Shown: positions 8,740 to 20,715 of the stretch, in pieces
Position numbering within the stretch: the stretch's first letter is position 1
Layout of the letters: each line of letters begins with the position of its first letter
Assembly (NCBI GenBank): GCA_963921935.1
Contig: OY998178.1
Coordinates: forward strand, 46,926,951-46,990,950
DNA from: Galeruca laticollis
Lineage: Eukaryota > Arthropoda > Insecta > Coleoptera > Chrysomelidae
DNA length: 64,000 nt
Direction: 5' to 3'
Notes under the pieces: generated by a model
What the model was told of the DNA's origin: nothing
Seen by the model: only the letters and a program-made list of their open reading frames with translations
Database searches by the model: none
Position numbers and translations under genes: made by a program

Positions 8740-11700
8740 TGGAACTGCGATGGATTTTATCCTCGCTTAGAATGAATTCAGAAAATCGTATCTTTCCATA
8801 CCCCTGACTTTCTCTGCCTCCAGGAAACCAACTTCAAAATTGACCAACAGTGCAAGCTAAAAAACTTTGAAGGTTATCATTACATCTGTACCAACTGTAT
8901 GAGAGTCAGTGGTGGTACTTTAATGTTTGTATCTAGCGATGTATACTCATCTAATTTCCCACTAACCTCATATCTAGAGGCAATTGCTGTAATTGCTTGG
9001 TGCCCTAATAAGCTTACCATTTGCAGTATTTACATTCATCCTGATCACCACCTCAATGAAGAAGACTTATCCGACCTAATATTTCAGCTCCCTCACCCAT
9101 ACATCCTTGTTGGTGACTTTAATGCACATCACACCATGTGGGGCTCAACTCGTGGTTGCACTAGAGGCAAAGTTATAGAAAACGTCATAAACTCCTCCGG
9201 AACCTGCTTGTTGAATACTGGACTCAACACTCACATTTCCTCCGGCTCCTTTTCTACCCTTGACCTCAGCTTATGTGACCCTAAAACTGCACTTTCCCTT
9301 TCCTGGCAAGTTTCAGATGACCTTCATGATAGCAACCATTTTCCTATCATTATATCCAATCATTATAATAAGGAAACTAAAACTAGAAGCTTCTGGCACT
9401 TAAAAAACGCAAATTGGTCTGAGTTAACTTCTCTCTCCTAAACTTATTTATCCTCTGCAAACATAGATGACACACTAAAAATGTTTATTGATAACATACT
9501 TGCCGCTGCAGAGACTCACATCGGTAAATCAGTCACTTCCTCTGCACAAAAAAATGTGCCTTGGTGGAATTCGGCTTGCGAAAATGCCATCCGAGAGTCC
9601 AAACATGCTCTTAACAAGTTTAGACGAAATAGAACACAAGAAAACCTCCTCCTACACAAACAGCTCAAAGCTTAAGCTAAATTCTTTGTCAAGCATAGTA
9701 AAAAATCCTCATGGGGAAGCTATACCTCCTCGCTGAATAATAATACAAATCCCAGTCAAGTCTGGAAAAAAATTTCACAAATTCAAGGCAAGAAATCCAA
9801 TACTAAAATTCCTTCCTTAATATTGAATTATACTGTTATCTCACAACAACACAACCAAACAATTGTCGATTCACTCGCACAAAATTTTGATGACAAATTT
9901 AATAATCGTAACCCCAATTCTGTTTATCACAATTCTCATATTCAGCCTTCCTCCACTTTTCAGTCAAACCCTCATGACGTTGCTTCCGTCAACGCCCCTT
10001 TTAGCCTTAATGAACTGAAATCTGCCTAGTTTAGGTACTTGTAGAAATTCTGCCGTCGGCCCTGATGATGTTCCTTACATCTTGCTCAAAAAGCTATCCA
10101 ATCCATCTTTCTCTAAGCTTCTCGAAATCTATAACCTTATCTGGAATACTAATCAGTTCCCTGACGCATGGCGCAAATCCATAATTATTCCTATAAAAAA
10201 AGCAGAGCAATCCACCTTATCGCCCAATTCCTTCCGACCGATTTCACTCACTTGCACTACCGGCAAACTCCTGGAGAAAATGATCAATAGAAGACTACGT
10301 TGGTTTTTTGAAAAGTACAAAATCATTCCTAATGCCCAATCCGGCTTCCGGCGTCATCGATCCACTCGCGACAACCTTGTTCTTCTCCAAATACATATCT
10401 CTTCAGCAATAAACAATCACCAGGACGTCGATGCAACTATCTTTAATATAGAAGGTGCCTTTGACTCGATGTCTAGAACGGCAAAACTAAATAAACTTTC
10501 CCAATATAATCTTCATGGCGACATTCTATCGTTCATTCATAATTTACTAACTTGTAGAACCTTCAGGGTTTCCGCTAATAGCAAACTCTCCTTGCCTCAC
10601 CCACAAAATGCTGGTATTCCTCAAGGATCAGTATTAAGTTCTACTCCATTCATCCTCACAATAAACGAGCTCTGTTGCAAGTTTCCTACTCCCATAAAAT
10701 ATGTCCAATATGCTGATGACCTAATTGTTTATTGCAATGTTAAATCGATCTCATCCACTTGCAAACTCCTGCAAACCGCAGTAAACCTTCTACAGGATAG
10801 ATCTTCTTACCTGGGATCATCCTTATCTCAAAGTAAATCCAAACTAATCAAGTTTTCAAGAAGAACATCTTCTCCACTACCTCACATTTTCTTTAATAAT
10901 TCACCCTTACCCACTGTAAATCAATGTAAAATTCTCGGAGTAACCTTCGACTCTCGACTTAACTGGAAACACCATATCCATGAACTCGAAGGCATCCGTC
11001 TAAAGAGATTAAACATAATTAAAACGCTCAGTCGCTTTCACTGGGGTTCCTACGAAATCGTATTATTAAGAGTTTACAGGGCTCTCATCCGTTCAAAGCT
11101 TGACTATGGTTGCTTTATTTACATGTCAGCCCCCAAATCTGTCACAGATTTGCTGAACTCTGTTCACAATACCGCTCTTCGCCTCTGCCTTGGTGCCTTC
11201 CGCTCTAGCCCTGCTCATAGTCTCCATATTGAAGGTAATGAATCACTCCTCCCCTTAAGACGACAATCCCTACTCCTTACATATGCTGCCTCTGTATCCT
11301 CCAATCCTGTTCACTACTTTTCACTTCAACGACTAATCTCCCTACTAACCCTCGAACAATTATTAAATATCTTCCCCAATTGCTCACTCCTTTACTCAAA
11401 GATACTGACCTCTCTTTGACATCCCCGCTCCCACTACCTTCTTCTCCTCCTTGGACCAACATTATTCCTATAATCGATACCTCACTCACCATTTTTAATA
11501 AGCATGAATCACCCACTACATTTGTAAAGAAAGCATTCCTGGAATTACTACAAAAAAATCTTACGATTTAACACTCTAAACAAATGCTTCCAAAACTGAC
11601 ACCGGAGTTGGTTGTGCAGTTACCTCGAAACATGAACTCATAGGCTCCTTTACTTTACCTTCAGTGTGTAGCGTTCATACAGGTAAGCTTCACAGCATTC

Positions 11701-12347
11701 TTCAGGCTTTTAAATATATCTCCCTCCCCCACAAAAATATTGCAATATGCACTGATTCCCTTTCCTCCATTCTATCAATTGAATCAATCTTCACTGACCA
11801 CCCAATTGTCCAGAATATATATGACATATATCAAACTCTCGTTGCTCATGATATAACAGTCTCTCTCATCTGGTTCCCTTCTCACATTGGAATTGCTGGT
11901 AACGAAACTGAGGATCACCACGCGAAAGAAGCTGCCTCTAGCAACAATCCAAAACACATAGTCCAACTCGCCAGCGACCTCAAGCAAGAACCTTGGCGAC
12001 ATCTATGGCGCAATAGTACGATAGCACTTCACGATATCCATTCATCTACTTCTTCTCTCTCCCTTAGCTTTTTAAGAAGGAGAGAAGCCGCTATAATCAG
12101 AAGAATTCGAATCAGCCACACCAAACTCACACACGGTTATCTGATGTCTTCAGGAAATCGTCCTGTTTGCCATAGCTGTAATGCTGTTCTGACCGTTAAG
12201 TACATACTAACTGACTGCAAACCATTTTCCGCTACATATCAACGATTTGACCTAAGGCCTAACCTCAAGGAAATCCTCCACTGCCCCACCGAGATCAAGA
12301 AAGTCTTACAGTTTGTGAAAACTACACATCTCTACCATAAAATCTAA
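8740..12347 (+). pseudogene. I-element ORF2: endonuclease, reverse transcriptase, RNase H
   Basis: The frame opens near WNCDGFYPRL (APE endonuclease start), breaks, then resumes at 8899-9441 with VGDFNAHHTMWGS, LDLSLC and a degraded SNHFPI where S-D-H-x-P is expected. RT follows at 10082-11419 with SFRPISLTCTTGKLLEKM, SGFRRHRSTRDN, IPQGSVLS, an intact YADD and KILGVTFDSRLNWKHH. RNase H follows at 11664-12347 with CTDSLSS and WFPSHIGIAGNETED. RT motif A reads F-N-I-E-G-A-F-D, so the first catalytic Asp is Asn. Several frame breaks separate the blocks. The element is inactive. Confidence 0.8.
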
Positions 12348-12451
12348 TTTAATAGTTGTTATTTAATTTCATGTAAATATTTGTAATTATTTTTCTGTGC
12401 CAATGACCAGCGCTGCCGAGGCACGTTAAGCTAAAATAAAAAAAAAATCGT

Positions 12452-12642
12452 CAGCATGACAGACGTTACATTTCATTTGATGCTGTTGAATTCTTTGAAC
12501 AAAAATGAATGTTAGTTTGAACTTTTATTACTATTATAAATTCTATTTTAGGAGAAATATTTTATCTTTTTAGTACCTGCTTTTCTGACCATGGGTTAAA
12601 TAAATTCTATTGTGGATTGTTTAGATAAGTAACGATTTTCAC
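12452..12642. other. spacer between two I-clade elements
   Basis: AT-rich, nothing recognised. Confidence 0.4.
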
Positions 12643-14227
12643 CACTAATATACAGAAACCAATAAAAGTCCGACTGTATGCGGATGATCTGCTAATGTAC
12701 ATAAAAAGTAAAAATCTAACAACAATGAAATCGATTCTACGATCACACATAAACATACTTGAAAAATGGTCTAAGGACTCCGGTTTTCATTTAATTGGGA
12801 TGAACATTTTAAGAATCTAGTCGTTAGATGTCAGAATGGACTAAATCTTTTAAAAGTCCTCGCAAACAGAGAGTGGGGATCTGATCGAGAAACTTTACTC
12901 CTAATCTACAGACATCTTATTAGATCCAAGATCGATTATGGATCCATCGCCTACGCCTCCGCTAAAAAACGCATATTAAAACGTTTAGATGTCATAGCAA
13001 ACCTAGCATTGCGCATCATTTCTGGAGCTTATAGAACATCCTCTATCGAAAGCTTACAAGTAGAGCTAGGAGAGCAATCACTAGATAAAAGAATGCAATA
13101 CCTGACACTGTCATATGCCAGTACTATAATGGGCAACCAAGAACATCCAAACTACAATAACACAGTTGCAAATACATATCAAAACACCTACGAATTCAGG
13201 AAAAGAGTCGACTACCCCTTCTATTAGAGAGTTTCCAAATATATCAGACAACTAGACATGCAGATACCTTCCATACTAGAAGCAAATGTTGATATACCAC
13301 CGCCATGGCTTATTAAAATTCCGAGCATAGACACCAGCTTAACCAACTTTAACAAGGCAGAAACTCCAGCCTCCACAGTATATCAGAAGTTGCACACGAA
13401 ACTCTCCATGTATTCTAACTTTCATAAAATATATACTGATGCATCCAAAACCCCAAATGGAGTTGGAGCTGCTGTTATCACTTCCTATAAACCACCTTTG
13501 AAATATAAATTACTCGACGTAAGTTCTGTGTATACAGGAGAAATATATGCTATCCTACAAGCTTTAATCGAAATTCAATCGTCAAACTTGCAAAAAACTG
13601 TAATAATAACAGACTCCTCAAGTGCCCTAAGTACCTTGAAAAATATTTACACTAGCAACCCTCTTGAACTACAAATCAAGACTCAACTGCATCTACTACA
13701 ACAACAACTTGGATGTCAGATTCTTATGGGTGCCCTCTCATCAAGGAATACAAGGAAACGAAGATGCTGACAAACATGCAAAAGACGCTACAGTATGCAG
13801 ATATGTACATATAGTGAACAGCGCGGTTTACAGTGACGTGAAAACCTACATCAAAATGAAAATTAATTCTCGGTGGCAATCGGAGTGGCAAGGATCACTC
13901 CAAAAATTAAGACAAATAAAGGAAAGTGTCAAACAGTGGCCGCGAATGTGCAGTAACCGCTTAAAACAGGTCGTAATAACCAGACTAAGAATAGGTCACA
14001 CTAAACTTACGCATGAATATTTAATACGTAAAACTGATAAACCTATGTGTATAATTTGTAGCCGTGAACTAAATGTAAAACATATACTATTAGAATGTAC
14101 ATTATACACATCGCAAAGACAACAATGTAATTTTCCAAATGACATGAATACCCTGCTAGGAAAGGATTGCGGTGTGGATAATATTTATAAATATCTGTCA
14201 AATACCTCTCTACTCTATAAGCTGTGA
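12643..14227 (+). pseudogene. RT (3' part) and RNase H of I-clade ORF2
   Basis: Fragments in changing frames show RLYADDLLMYIKS (catalytic YADD), then NREWGSDRETLLLIYRHLIR and SKIDYGSIAYASA (RT thumb). 13258-13770 holds IYTDASKTPNGVGAAV, VYTGEIYAIL and ITDSSSAL, giving the first three RNase H acidic positions. A frameshift near 13720 leads to FLWVPSHQGIQGNEDAD, with the last acidic position. The C-terminal CIICSRELNVKHILLEC zinc-like block follows, and the frame ends TAA-equivalent at 14227. Two or more frameshifts make it non-functional. Confidence 0.8.
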
Positions 14228-14270
14228 TTATATTATTAAATCCATCGCTAATAACCAACTCGGTTGATGC
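12643..14270 (+). mobile_element. 5'-truncated I-clade retrotransposon (copy B)
   Basis: The element opens inside RT just before a YADD block, so it is truncated at its 5' end as expected from incomplete target-primed reverse transcription. It ends in a CATC...GATG / AACC...GGTT hairpin (14243-14269) followed by GAGAAAAAAA. It belongs to a different family from copy A, since protein similarity is only at motif level. The copia sequence starts immediately after its tail. Confidence 0.75.
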
Positions 14271-14385
14271 GAGAAAAAAATTAACGATTTTAACACATGT
14301 TCTGTGAAATGTAAAATAGAGTTTAGAAAACAAACATTGATGTTGTTTTAATTATTTCACGATTTTTCTCTCCATAACTTCCTAC

Positions 14386-14400
14386 AGGTTATGGGCCCAG
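14386..14400 (+). promoter_or_regulatory. copia primer-binding site
   Basis: GGTTATGGGCCCAG directly follows a CA (the likely LTR end CCTACA). This is the same form of site that Drosophila copia uses, complementary to an internal part of initiator tRNA-Met. It fixes the 3' boundary of the 5' LTR. Confidence 0.75.
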
Positions 14401-14475
14401 ATATCGCAGAATAATTAAATCATGGAATAAAAAAAAGTTAGTGTTCAATAAAAAAAGTGAGTTCAACTATAGTGA

Positions 14476-16643
14476 GTGTATGAAATGACTTCAAAGCAAG
14501 AAAGAGGAATAATTCCCTTTAATGGATTAAATTACAGTGTGTGGAAGAAGAGAGTGCGTCTATTATTAAAAGGGCGCCATATACTTCATATTATCGATGA
14601 AGATATTCCAATTATTCCAGAGAGTAAAGGGATAAAGAAAAATGAGGTTGCGCATAGTGTTATCGGTTCACATTTGGCGGATTCATTGCTACATTTTACA
14701 GACGTGACTTATGCTAAAAACATTTTCGAACAATTACATTCTATTTATGGCAGAAAAAGTTTTCCGACACATATGACAATGAGAAGAAGACTTGCAGAAT
14801 TAAAATTAGCAACTGATATGTCTCTGATGGAACATTTTTCCATTTTTGACACACGTCAATAACTTATTAGCATCTGTATCAAAATTAGATGAAGCAGATA
14901 AAGTACTTCATTTATTAAATACACTTCCATCTTCATTTGATGGTCTTATCAATGCAATTGAAACGTTATCGGAAGATCAATTAAATTTGGACTTTGTAAA
15001 AACGCGTTTGTTGAATCATGAAATTAAAATTAAAGGACAAAACAGTGACACAAGTCTAAAAGTGTTAGTGGCAGAAAACAGTGACAAGAACGATGCAACT
15101 AAACGTTCTCTCCATTGAAATGGTGGATCGAAATTTGAAAATGGTCATAGGCATTTTAAAAACTCATAAGGGCAAATCCAAAGCCAAGTGTTATCAGGGT
15201 GGTCGTATAAGACATATAATGGAAAATTGCATTTATTATAAAAGAAGTAAAAAGTACAATGAGCAGAAAAGAAATGAAATCGCTCAAAGTATTCAAATGA
15301 TTGACTCCGATACCAGAGTAACATTTATGACTGGGGAAATTAATTTACTTGAGTCAGACAATAATAAAAGTATCTTCTTGTTAGACTCCGGGGCATCAGA
15401 TCACATCATAAATAGAGAGAATATTGCTAGAAGTTTTGAGTCTCTTGAAAATCCGATTAAAATATCAGTTGCCAAAAGTGGAGAAGCTATCTAAGCAACC
15501 AAAAGGAGTGCAATTAAAGTGACAACAAACAGAGGAATCAAGGCAACAATCTAAGAAGTTCCCTATAGTCCAGAAGTGCAGTATAATCTGCTGTCCATTT
15601 CCAAACTTCAAAAATTGGGTATGACCGTCGTATTTGATCAACATTGAGCAAAGATAAGTAAAAATGGTATACTTATTACGCAAGGAAAGCCATTAAATGA
15701 TTTGACTCAAATAGAATTTACAATTGATAATTATGATATAAATTATATTGTTAAAATAGTTCATAATAAGAAAACAAATTATGATATTTGGCATGATAGA
15801 TTAGGTCATATAAGTAGAGATAAATTTGTTAAATTGAAGAACTATAATATGGTAGAAGATATAGGAGAAATAATAGAAGTTAATCATAATGATAAAATAT
15901 GTGAGGCTTGTATTAAGGCAAGCAAACTCGATTATCATTTAATAAAGTCAAAAATCGAGAACATGTAAGGGGACAATTATTTATTATACATTCGGATGTA
16001 TGTGGTCCAATCACTCCGACGGCAGTGAATGATAAAAATTATTTTGTTTTGTTTTTAGATCACTATACTCATTATTGCGTAGTATATTTGCTTAAACATA
16101 AATCAGAGGTGTTTTCAGTATTTAAAGATTTTGTAACTAAAAGGGAAGCTCATTTTAATCTCAAATTAGTTTATTTATACATAGATAACGCTAGAGAATA
16201 TTTATCTAATGAAATGAAAAATTATTGTAAAATAAAGGCATCACTTATCATTTTACAGCTCTGTGTACTCCTCAATTGAATGGTACTGCTGAACGTATGG
16301 TTAGAACAATTACAGAGAAAGCACGATCAATAATAGCCGCATCAAGTTTGGATAAAATTTTCTGGAGTGATGCAATTTTAACAGCAACGTATTTGATCAA
16401 TATTATTCCAAGTAGAACATTAAAAATAATAAAAAAAAACACCATATGAGTTATGGCATAATAAAAAGCCTTCAGTTAAATATTTAAAAGTATTTGGTTC
16501 TACCGTGTATGTACATGATAAAGTTAACTAAAATAAATTCGATGACAAATCTGGGAAAGGTATACTGGTTGGTTATGATCCAAATAGTTATAGAGTCTGT
16601 AATGTCGAATTACAAGAACATGCCACTGTAAGGGATGTTATTG
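14476..16643 (+). pseudogene. copia gag-protease-integrase (5' part of polyprotein)
   Basis: 14476-14862 is gag, starting with FNGLNYSVWKKRVRLLL, typical of copia capsid. It continues in a shifted frame at 14846-15118. A degraded zinc knuckle (CYQGGRIRHIMENC, second Cys lost) lies near 15187-15230. The aspartic protease motif LLDSGASDHI is near 15377. GAG-pre-integrase (IWHDRLGHIS ... CEACIKASK) is at 15702-15968. Integrase DDE core follows (HSDVCGPI near 15992, YIDNAREYL near 16178, and LNGTAERMVR near 16280). In-frame stops and frameshifts are numerous. The frame is cut at 16643 by the mariner insertion. Confidence 0.8.
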
Positions 16644-16645
16644 TA

Positions 16646-18727
16646 TAGTCTGTTTCTTATTGTCTGACAGCACGCGAAAAGGTGACAGATGCTAGTCAGG
16701 TAGTAAACCTTAAGCGTCCCCGTACCTCTAAGGAATTTATTTACTATTTAATTTTATGCCCGATCTGATATATAAAGGTAATATAAATGTAAATTCGGTT
16801 AGTTAAAACAACTAACTGACCTTCATACATTTGTAGAGTACATACAGTTAAAGCATTAAATTATTTTTGAAATAATCTTGTAACGCAACTATTCTCACTG
16901 AATATTTCATTAATTATCTTGAGAATTTGAAGCAGGTCCATTCTTGGTATACATATTAACAAACCATTTATCAATTCATTCTCCAGATAATTACTTTCTG
17001 ATTTTCGAAATGTTGATAATAACATTTCCAGGAAACATTACAATAGGGCCCTACTAGGGATTGTCCCAATGACTACTTAGAAATTTTGCAGGTATATACG
17101 GTGAAACTTGGTCCCGCCCCAGTAAAGTGTAAGAGCGTGCTTAGCTTACAAACTAAGACTGTAGTGTTAAATATGCATGATGCTGCTGTACATCAAATGC
17201 CGGCTGCTACTGTTAGAAACATAGTTTCGACATGTTCCAATATAACAGGAGTTAGTGAATCTACTATTTACAGGCTTCTAAGAGAGAGGAAAAATGGAAA
17301 TATATCTCCACCTGAAAAGTCAAATGGAAGAAAACCATTTGATCTTGATGAACATATGCAAAATACAGTAAAACGAAAAGTACATGAATTATATTTTAAA
17401 AAAGAAAAGCCAACCCTTGACATAATTCTAAGAATGGTGAAGGAGGACGAGAATTTGCCTGACATAGTGAGAAAAACTTTGTGGAAAATATTACACAAAT
17501 TAAATTTTACTTGGGAGAAGCAAAGTCGCAAATCAGTGCTAATCGACAACGAAGAAATAATATGTTGGAGGCGCCAGTATTTACGAGATAATCGAAAATA
17601 CAGACAGGAGGGATGACAAATCTATTATCTAGATGAGACATGGCTCTATGAAGGACGTTCATTAAAAAAAATATGGCAGGACAAATGTATTCACATCAGT
17701 CGTCAAGCTTTCATAGAAGGTTTATCTACTGGACTGAAAACTCCTATCGGTAAAGGTCGCCAACTAATAATAACGCATATTGGTTGCAATCAAGGATTCG
17801 TTAAAGGTGGTTTACTGGAGTTTCAGTCAACATCAACCAAAGACTATCATGAAGAAATGACTGCAGATGTTTTTGAAGAGTATTCTACACAAATAGTCGA
17901 ATTAATTCCAAATAATGCTGTAATCGTTATGGACAATGCCACTTATCATTCGCGATTAACAGAAAATCTTCCATCTACCTCTTGGAGAAAAGCTGATATT
18001 AGAAACTGGTTAATCGTAAAAGATATACCATTTGAAGATGATATGTTGAAAAAAGAACTTTTAGAGGTTGCTTCAGATCACAAGCTACAATTTAAAAAGT
18101 TTGTTATTGATGAAATAGCCAAGAATCGTGGGATAACAGTGCGATAGAGTTAATATGGGCCCAAATGAAAGGTTATGTAGCTAGATATAATAAAACATAC
18201 CGATAGTGATCTCTCTCGACGAGTCTTTGGATGATTCTTGTATGGCCAGCGAAGAGGATGATATTATAGATTGAATTTTATATTTCATATAAATGGTATG
18301 TTTACTTTACTTAATATACATTAATTCATTGTCAATAAATTTGAATTATGGAAATTAAACTATATTTTCTTTGATTAATTTAATTTAATAAAAATGAAAA
18401 TGTATCTTGTTAATAGGCCTAAACGAATGAATTTTATTTCAACTGTAATGTTGACCGAATCTAATTAAATAAGCAAAATGAACTAATATTGTAATTTCCG
18501 CCACTGCCGCACTGTTCATCGTGTAGCTGGCATTGTTCAGGTTTATTACCATATTGTATTTTGAGCTGAAACAGGGATGTACAGATAACCAATACAGACA
18601 CCTACTTGTTTCGCATTATAATTTTAGTATTTACTTGTAAAATTCTTAGGATCACTCTGTTAGAGATAATTTTCTATTTGGATATTTAATGAGGCTACTG
18701 TACTGTCAGACATTAAGAAATGGACTA
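16646..18727 (+). mobile_element. Tc1/mariner (IS630-type) element, copy B, complete ends
   Basis: 2082 bp. The left end starts TAGTCTGTTTCTTATTGTCT and the right end, read on the other strand, starts TAGTCCATTTCTTAATGTCT, giving TIRs of about 25 bases. TA dinucleotides flank both ends (16644-16645 and 18728-18729). Removing the element with one TA restores the continuity of the copia reading frame (V-I-V / D-E-T-N-F). It carries one degraded transposase gene and is related to copy A at 1-773. Confidence 0.9.
17086..18200 (+). pseudogene. IS630/Tc1-type DDE transposase
   Basis: 17086-17616 carries the DNA-binding part: a helix-turn-helix ending GVSESTIYRLLRERK, followed by a basic region. 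A stop (TGA at 17615) interrupts, then the catalytic domain continues in frame with YLDETWLYEG (first Asp), FIEGLSTGLKTPIGKGRQL and IVMDNATYHS (second Asp). The third catalytic region (I-E-L-I-W-A-Q) survives at 18144-18170 in another frame, because the segment before it is deleted. The spacing between second Asp and Glu is unusually long for Tc1. The true start may be ATG 17172. Dead in this copy. Confidence 0.8.
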
Positions 18728-18729
18728 TA

Positions 18730-20030
18730 GATGAGACAAATTTTATGGTTTCACGGCCAGGTTTAAAATCTGGTATTGATAAATCTGGTATTGATACACC
18801 AGATAATTTTGATAAATCTGATATTGAAAAATCCGATAGTTTAAGTAAATCTGGTAATAATAAACCGGATAGTGTAAATAAATCTGATATTGAGAAATCA
18901 GATACAGACTGTGAACCCAGTAATAAATTTCCAAGACTAGAAATACAAATGATTTTGAAGCCGTTTGCCGTAGGAATGAATGGATTAAAAATCTTCCGAA
19001 AATATATGATGAAACAAGTAGCTTAGAAGAATGCATGTTATCTGCTCAAGTAATAATGAATGCTGTTCCAAATTCTTTTGATGAGATTAAAAATACGCAT
19101 GATAAGGTTAAATGGGAGCAAGGCTATTGAAAGTGAACTTAATTCGCTTGATATTAATATTACTTGGACATATTAGTACCAAAGCCAAAGGATAAAAATA
19201 ATGTAGACTGTAAGTGGATATTTACAATTGAAAATAATGAGTTTGGTAATCCAAATAAGTACAAAGCTCGTATAGTGGCTAGAAGTTTTAGTCAGAAATA
19301 CATGGTAGATTATGATGAAACTTTTGCACGTGTAGCTAGAATATCTAGTTTTAGATTTATTGTTGCATTCGCCAACCAGAATAATCTGTTATTACACGAT
19401 ATGGACGTAAAGACAGCATTTTTAAATAGCAAACTAAAGGAACAAATTTTTATGAGAGTACCTGAAAGGGTCCAATGTAAAAAGGACCAGGTCTGTTTAT
19501 TAGACAAAACATTGGATGGTTTAAAGTAGGCAACTCGATGCTGGTTTGAGGAATTTGAGTTGTTATTGCTACCTATAATATAAATACAATGAATGGTTCT
19601 AAACAATATTCAATGCAAAAGTTTCAAATGGTAGATTTATAAGAGATTAGAAGATTTTTAGGGATAAGAATTTCTAGAAAAGGTTCAGTTATAACATTAG
19701 ACTAAAATGCATATATAAAATCAATTTTAGAAAAATTTAGAATGCAAGAGTAAGTACTCCTCTCCAATCTAAAATTGATTATGAATCTCTAAATTCAGAC
19801 GAAAATTATAAGAAGCTATGTCGAAGTGTTATCGGTTGCTTAATGTATCTATCGATTTGCACTCGTCCATATTTAAGTATAGCAGTTAATATTGTTAGTA
19901 GATTTATGAATAAGAATAATATTACAATATGGCAGTATTTGAAAAGAATTTTAAGATACTTAAAGGGAACTAGTAATTTCAAATTAGCATATACTAGAAA
20001 TCATTATATAGATATAATAAGTGAGTATGT
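18730..20030 (+). pseudogene. copia spacer and reverse transcriptase (3' part of polyprotein)
   Basis: Resumes directly after the mariner element. First comes a Lys-Ser-Asp/Gly repeat region (18765-18905), then SLEECMLSAQVIMNAVP. RT follows at 19164-19529: DCKWIFTIENNEFGNPNKYK, ARIVARSFSQKY, DYDETFARVARISSFR and MDVKTAFLNSKLKEQIFM. The frame then breaks at GLK*, and a deletion fuses FEEFELLL to sequence lying after YVDD, so the catalytic YVDD is absent. It continues as LMYLSICTRPYLSIAVN and WQYLKRILRYLKGTSNFKL to 20030, where RNase H is cut off. Confidence 0.8.
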
Positions 20031-20128
20031 GTAACGTGAATTTCGTTCACCACTCGTAATATTTCTCGTCGATGAAAGAGTAACGTAAATTTCGTTTACC
20101 CCTCGTAACATCGAATAATACTTCTTGT
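20031..20128 (+). repeat. 49-bp direct repeat at copia truncation point
   Basis: GTAACGTGAATTTCGTTCAC...CTCGTAA at 20031 recurs at 20080 as GTAACGTAAATTTCGTTTAC...CTCGTAA. The copy begins exactly where the copia frame ends, so it marks the start of unrelated DNA. The flank to 20279 holds nothing else recognisable. Confidence 0.65.
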
Positions 20129-20279
20129 CGGTGGTTGTCGAATTTTAAGTTTCGGATGAGTTCGTTTTCATTAGGATATTTAAGCCAATGCACGCCGAGG
20201 TTCTGCCCTCATTTCTTTAACGAAATATACTTATTGTTGAGTTCTGTCATTCTACCGTATCGAAGTGCATTCATATGAA

Positions 20280-20715
20280 CAAAGAGATTCATGGGTAATT
20301 CACGCAAAAAGAAAAAGGGCTACTGAAACAGAGTGGTAACCGCGGACATGCATGTTTCTGGCTCATTTGCCGTCTTCAGCACGGTATAGCCAAATAAGGA
20401 TGTGAAATTTGGGAGCAAAGATGTTAATCGAAACATGGGAAAACACAAAACAACGGATTTCAACAGGGAAACCAAACGCGGTTACCACTCTGAATCTCTT
20501 TGTTGTTGTTGTTTACATATCACGCGATATTCCTACATCTTCTTTGTTATTTACTATGGGCCGGAAGGTTCAGGCAGGGGGGATATATGCGCCTCCGTGT
20601 CGATCTTGGTTGTTGTCCTGAAAACTCGGGATCTTCCAATTGAAGGCACATATGAGCGTTTGGTTTCCCTGTTGAAATCCGTTGTTTTGTGTTTTGCCAT
20701 GTTTCGATTCTGTTT
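20280..20715. repeat. rearranged, partly self-inverted dispersed repeat
   Basis: Bases 20280-20480 are the reverse complement of about 5205-5445, and 20481-20715 match 5140-5250 and 5430-5490 in the direct orientation. As a result the element contains inverted arms: 20437-20481 (AACATGGGAAAACACAAAAC...) against 20656-20703 (...GTTTTGTGTTTTGCCATGTT). These could fold into a hairpin of about 45 bp with a loop of about 175 bases. The ORFs over it are consequences of the palindrome and are not genes. Confidence 0.75.

Larger units (their letters stand above)
7703..12451 (+). mobile_element. I-clade non-LTR retrotransposon, near full length (copy A)
   Basis: About 4.75 kb. The proposed 5' end CAGTCACTGAGTTACAG lies just upstream of ORF1. 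ORF1 and ORF2 (endonuclease, reverse transcriptase, RNase H) follow. A 3' terminal GTGCC...GGCAC stem (12397-12424) precedes an A-rich tail (AAAATAAAAAAAAAA) ending near 12451. RNase H after RT places it in the I group of clades. Frameshifts and stops show it is dead. The exact 5' end and target duplication are not certain. Confidence 0.75.
14271..20030 (+). mobile_element. copia (Ty1/copia) retrotransposon, interrupted and 3'-truncated
   Basis: The primer-binding site, gag, protease, integrase and RT order is that of Ty1/copia. The 5' LTR is at most about 115 bases here (14271-14386), so it is partial. A mariner element occupies 16646-18727. The RT lacks its YVDD segment and the RNase H is cut off at about 20030, where unrelated sequence starts. 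No 3' LTR was found. Confidence 0.8.

Noticed and set aside
17041..17100. Promoter or exon at GCAGGTATATACG
   Set aside because: It lies in the mariner 5' untranslated region and no supporting signals were found.
18743..19036. 97-codon antisense ORF rich in Tyr/Gln repeats
   Set aside because: Shadow of the in-frame minisatellite of the copia spacer on the opposite strand.
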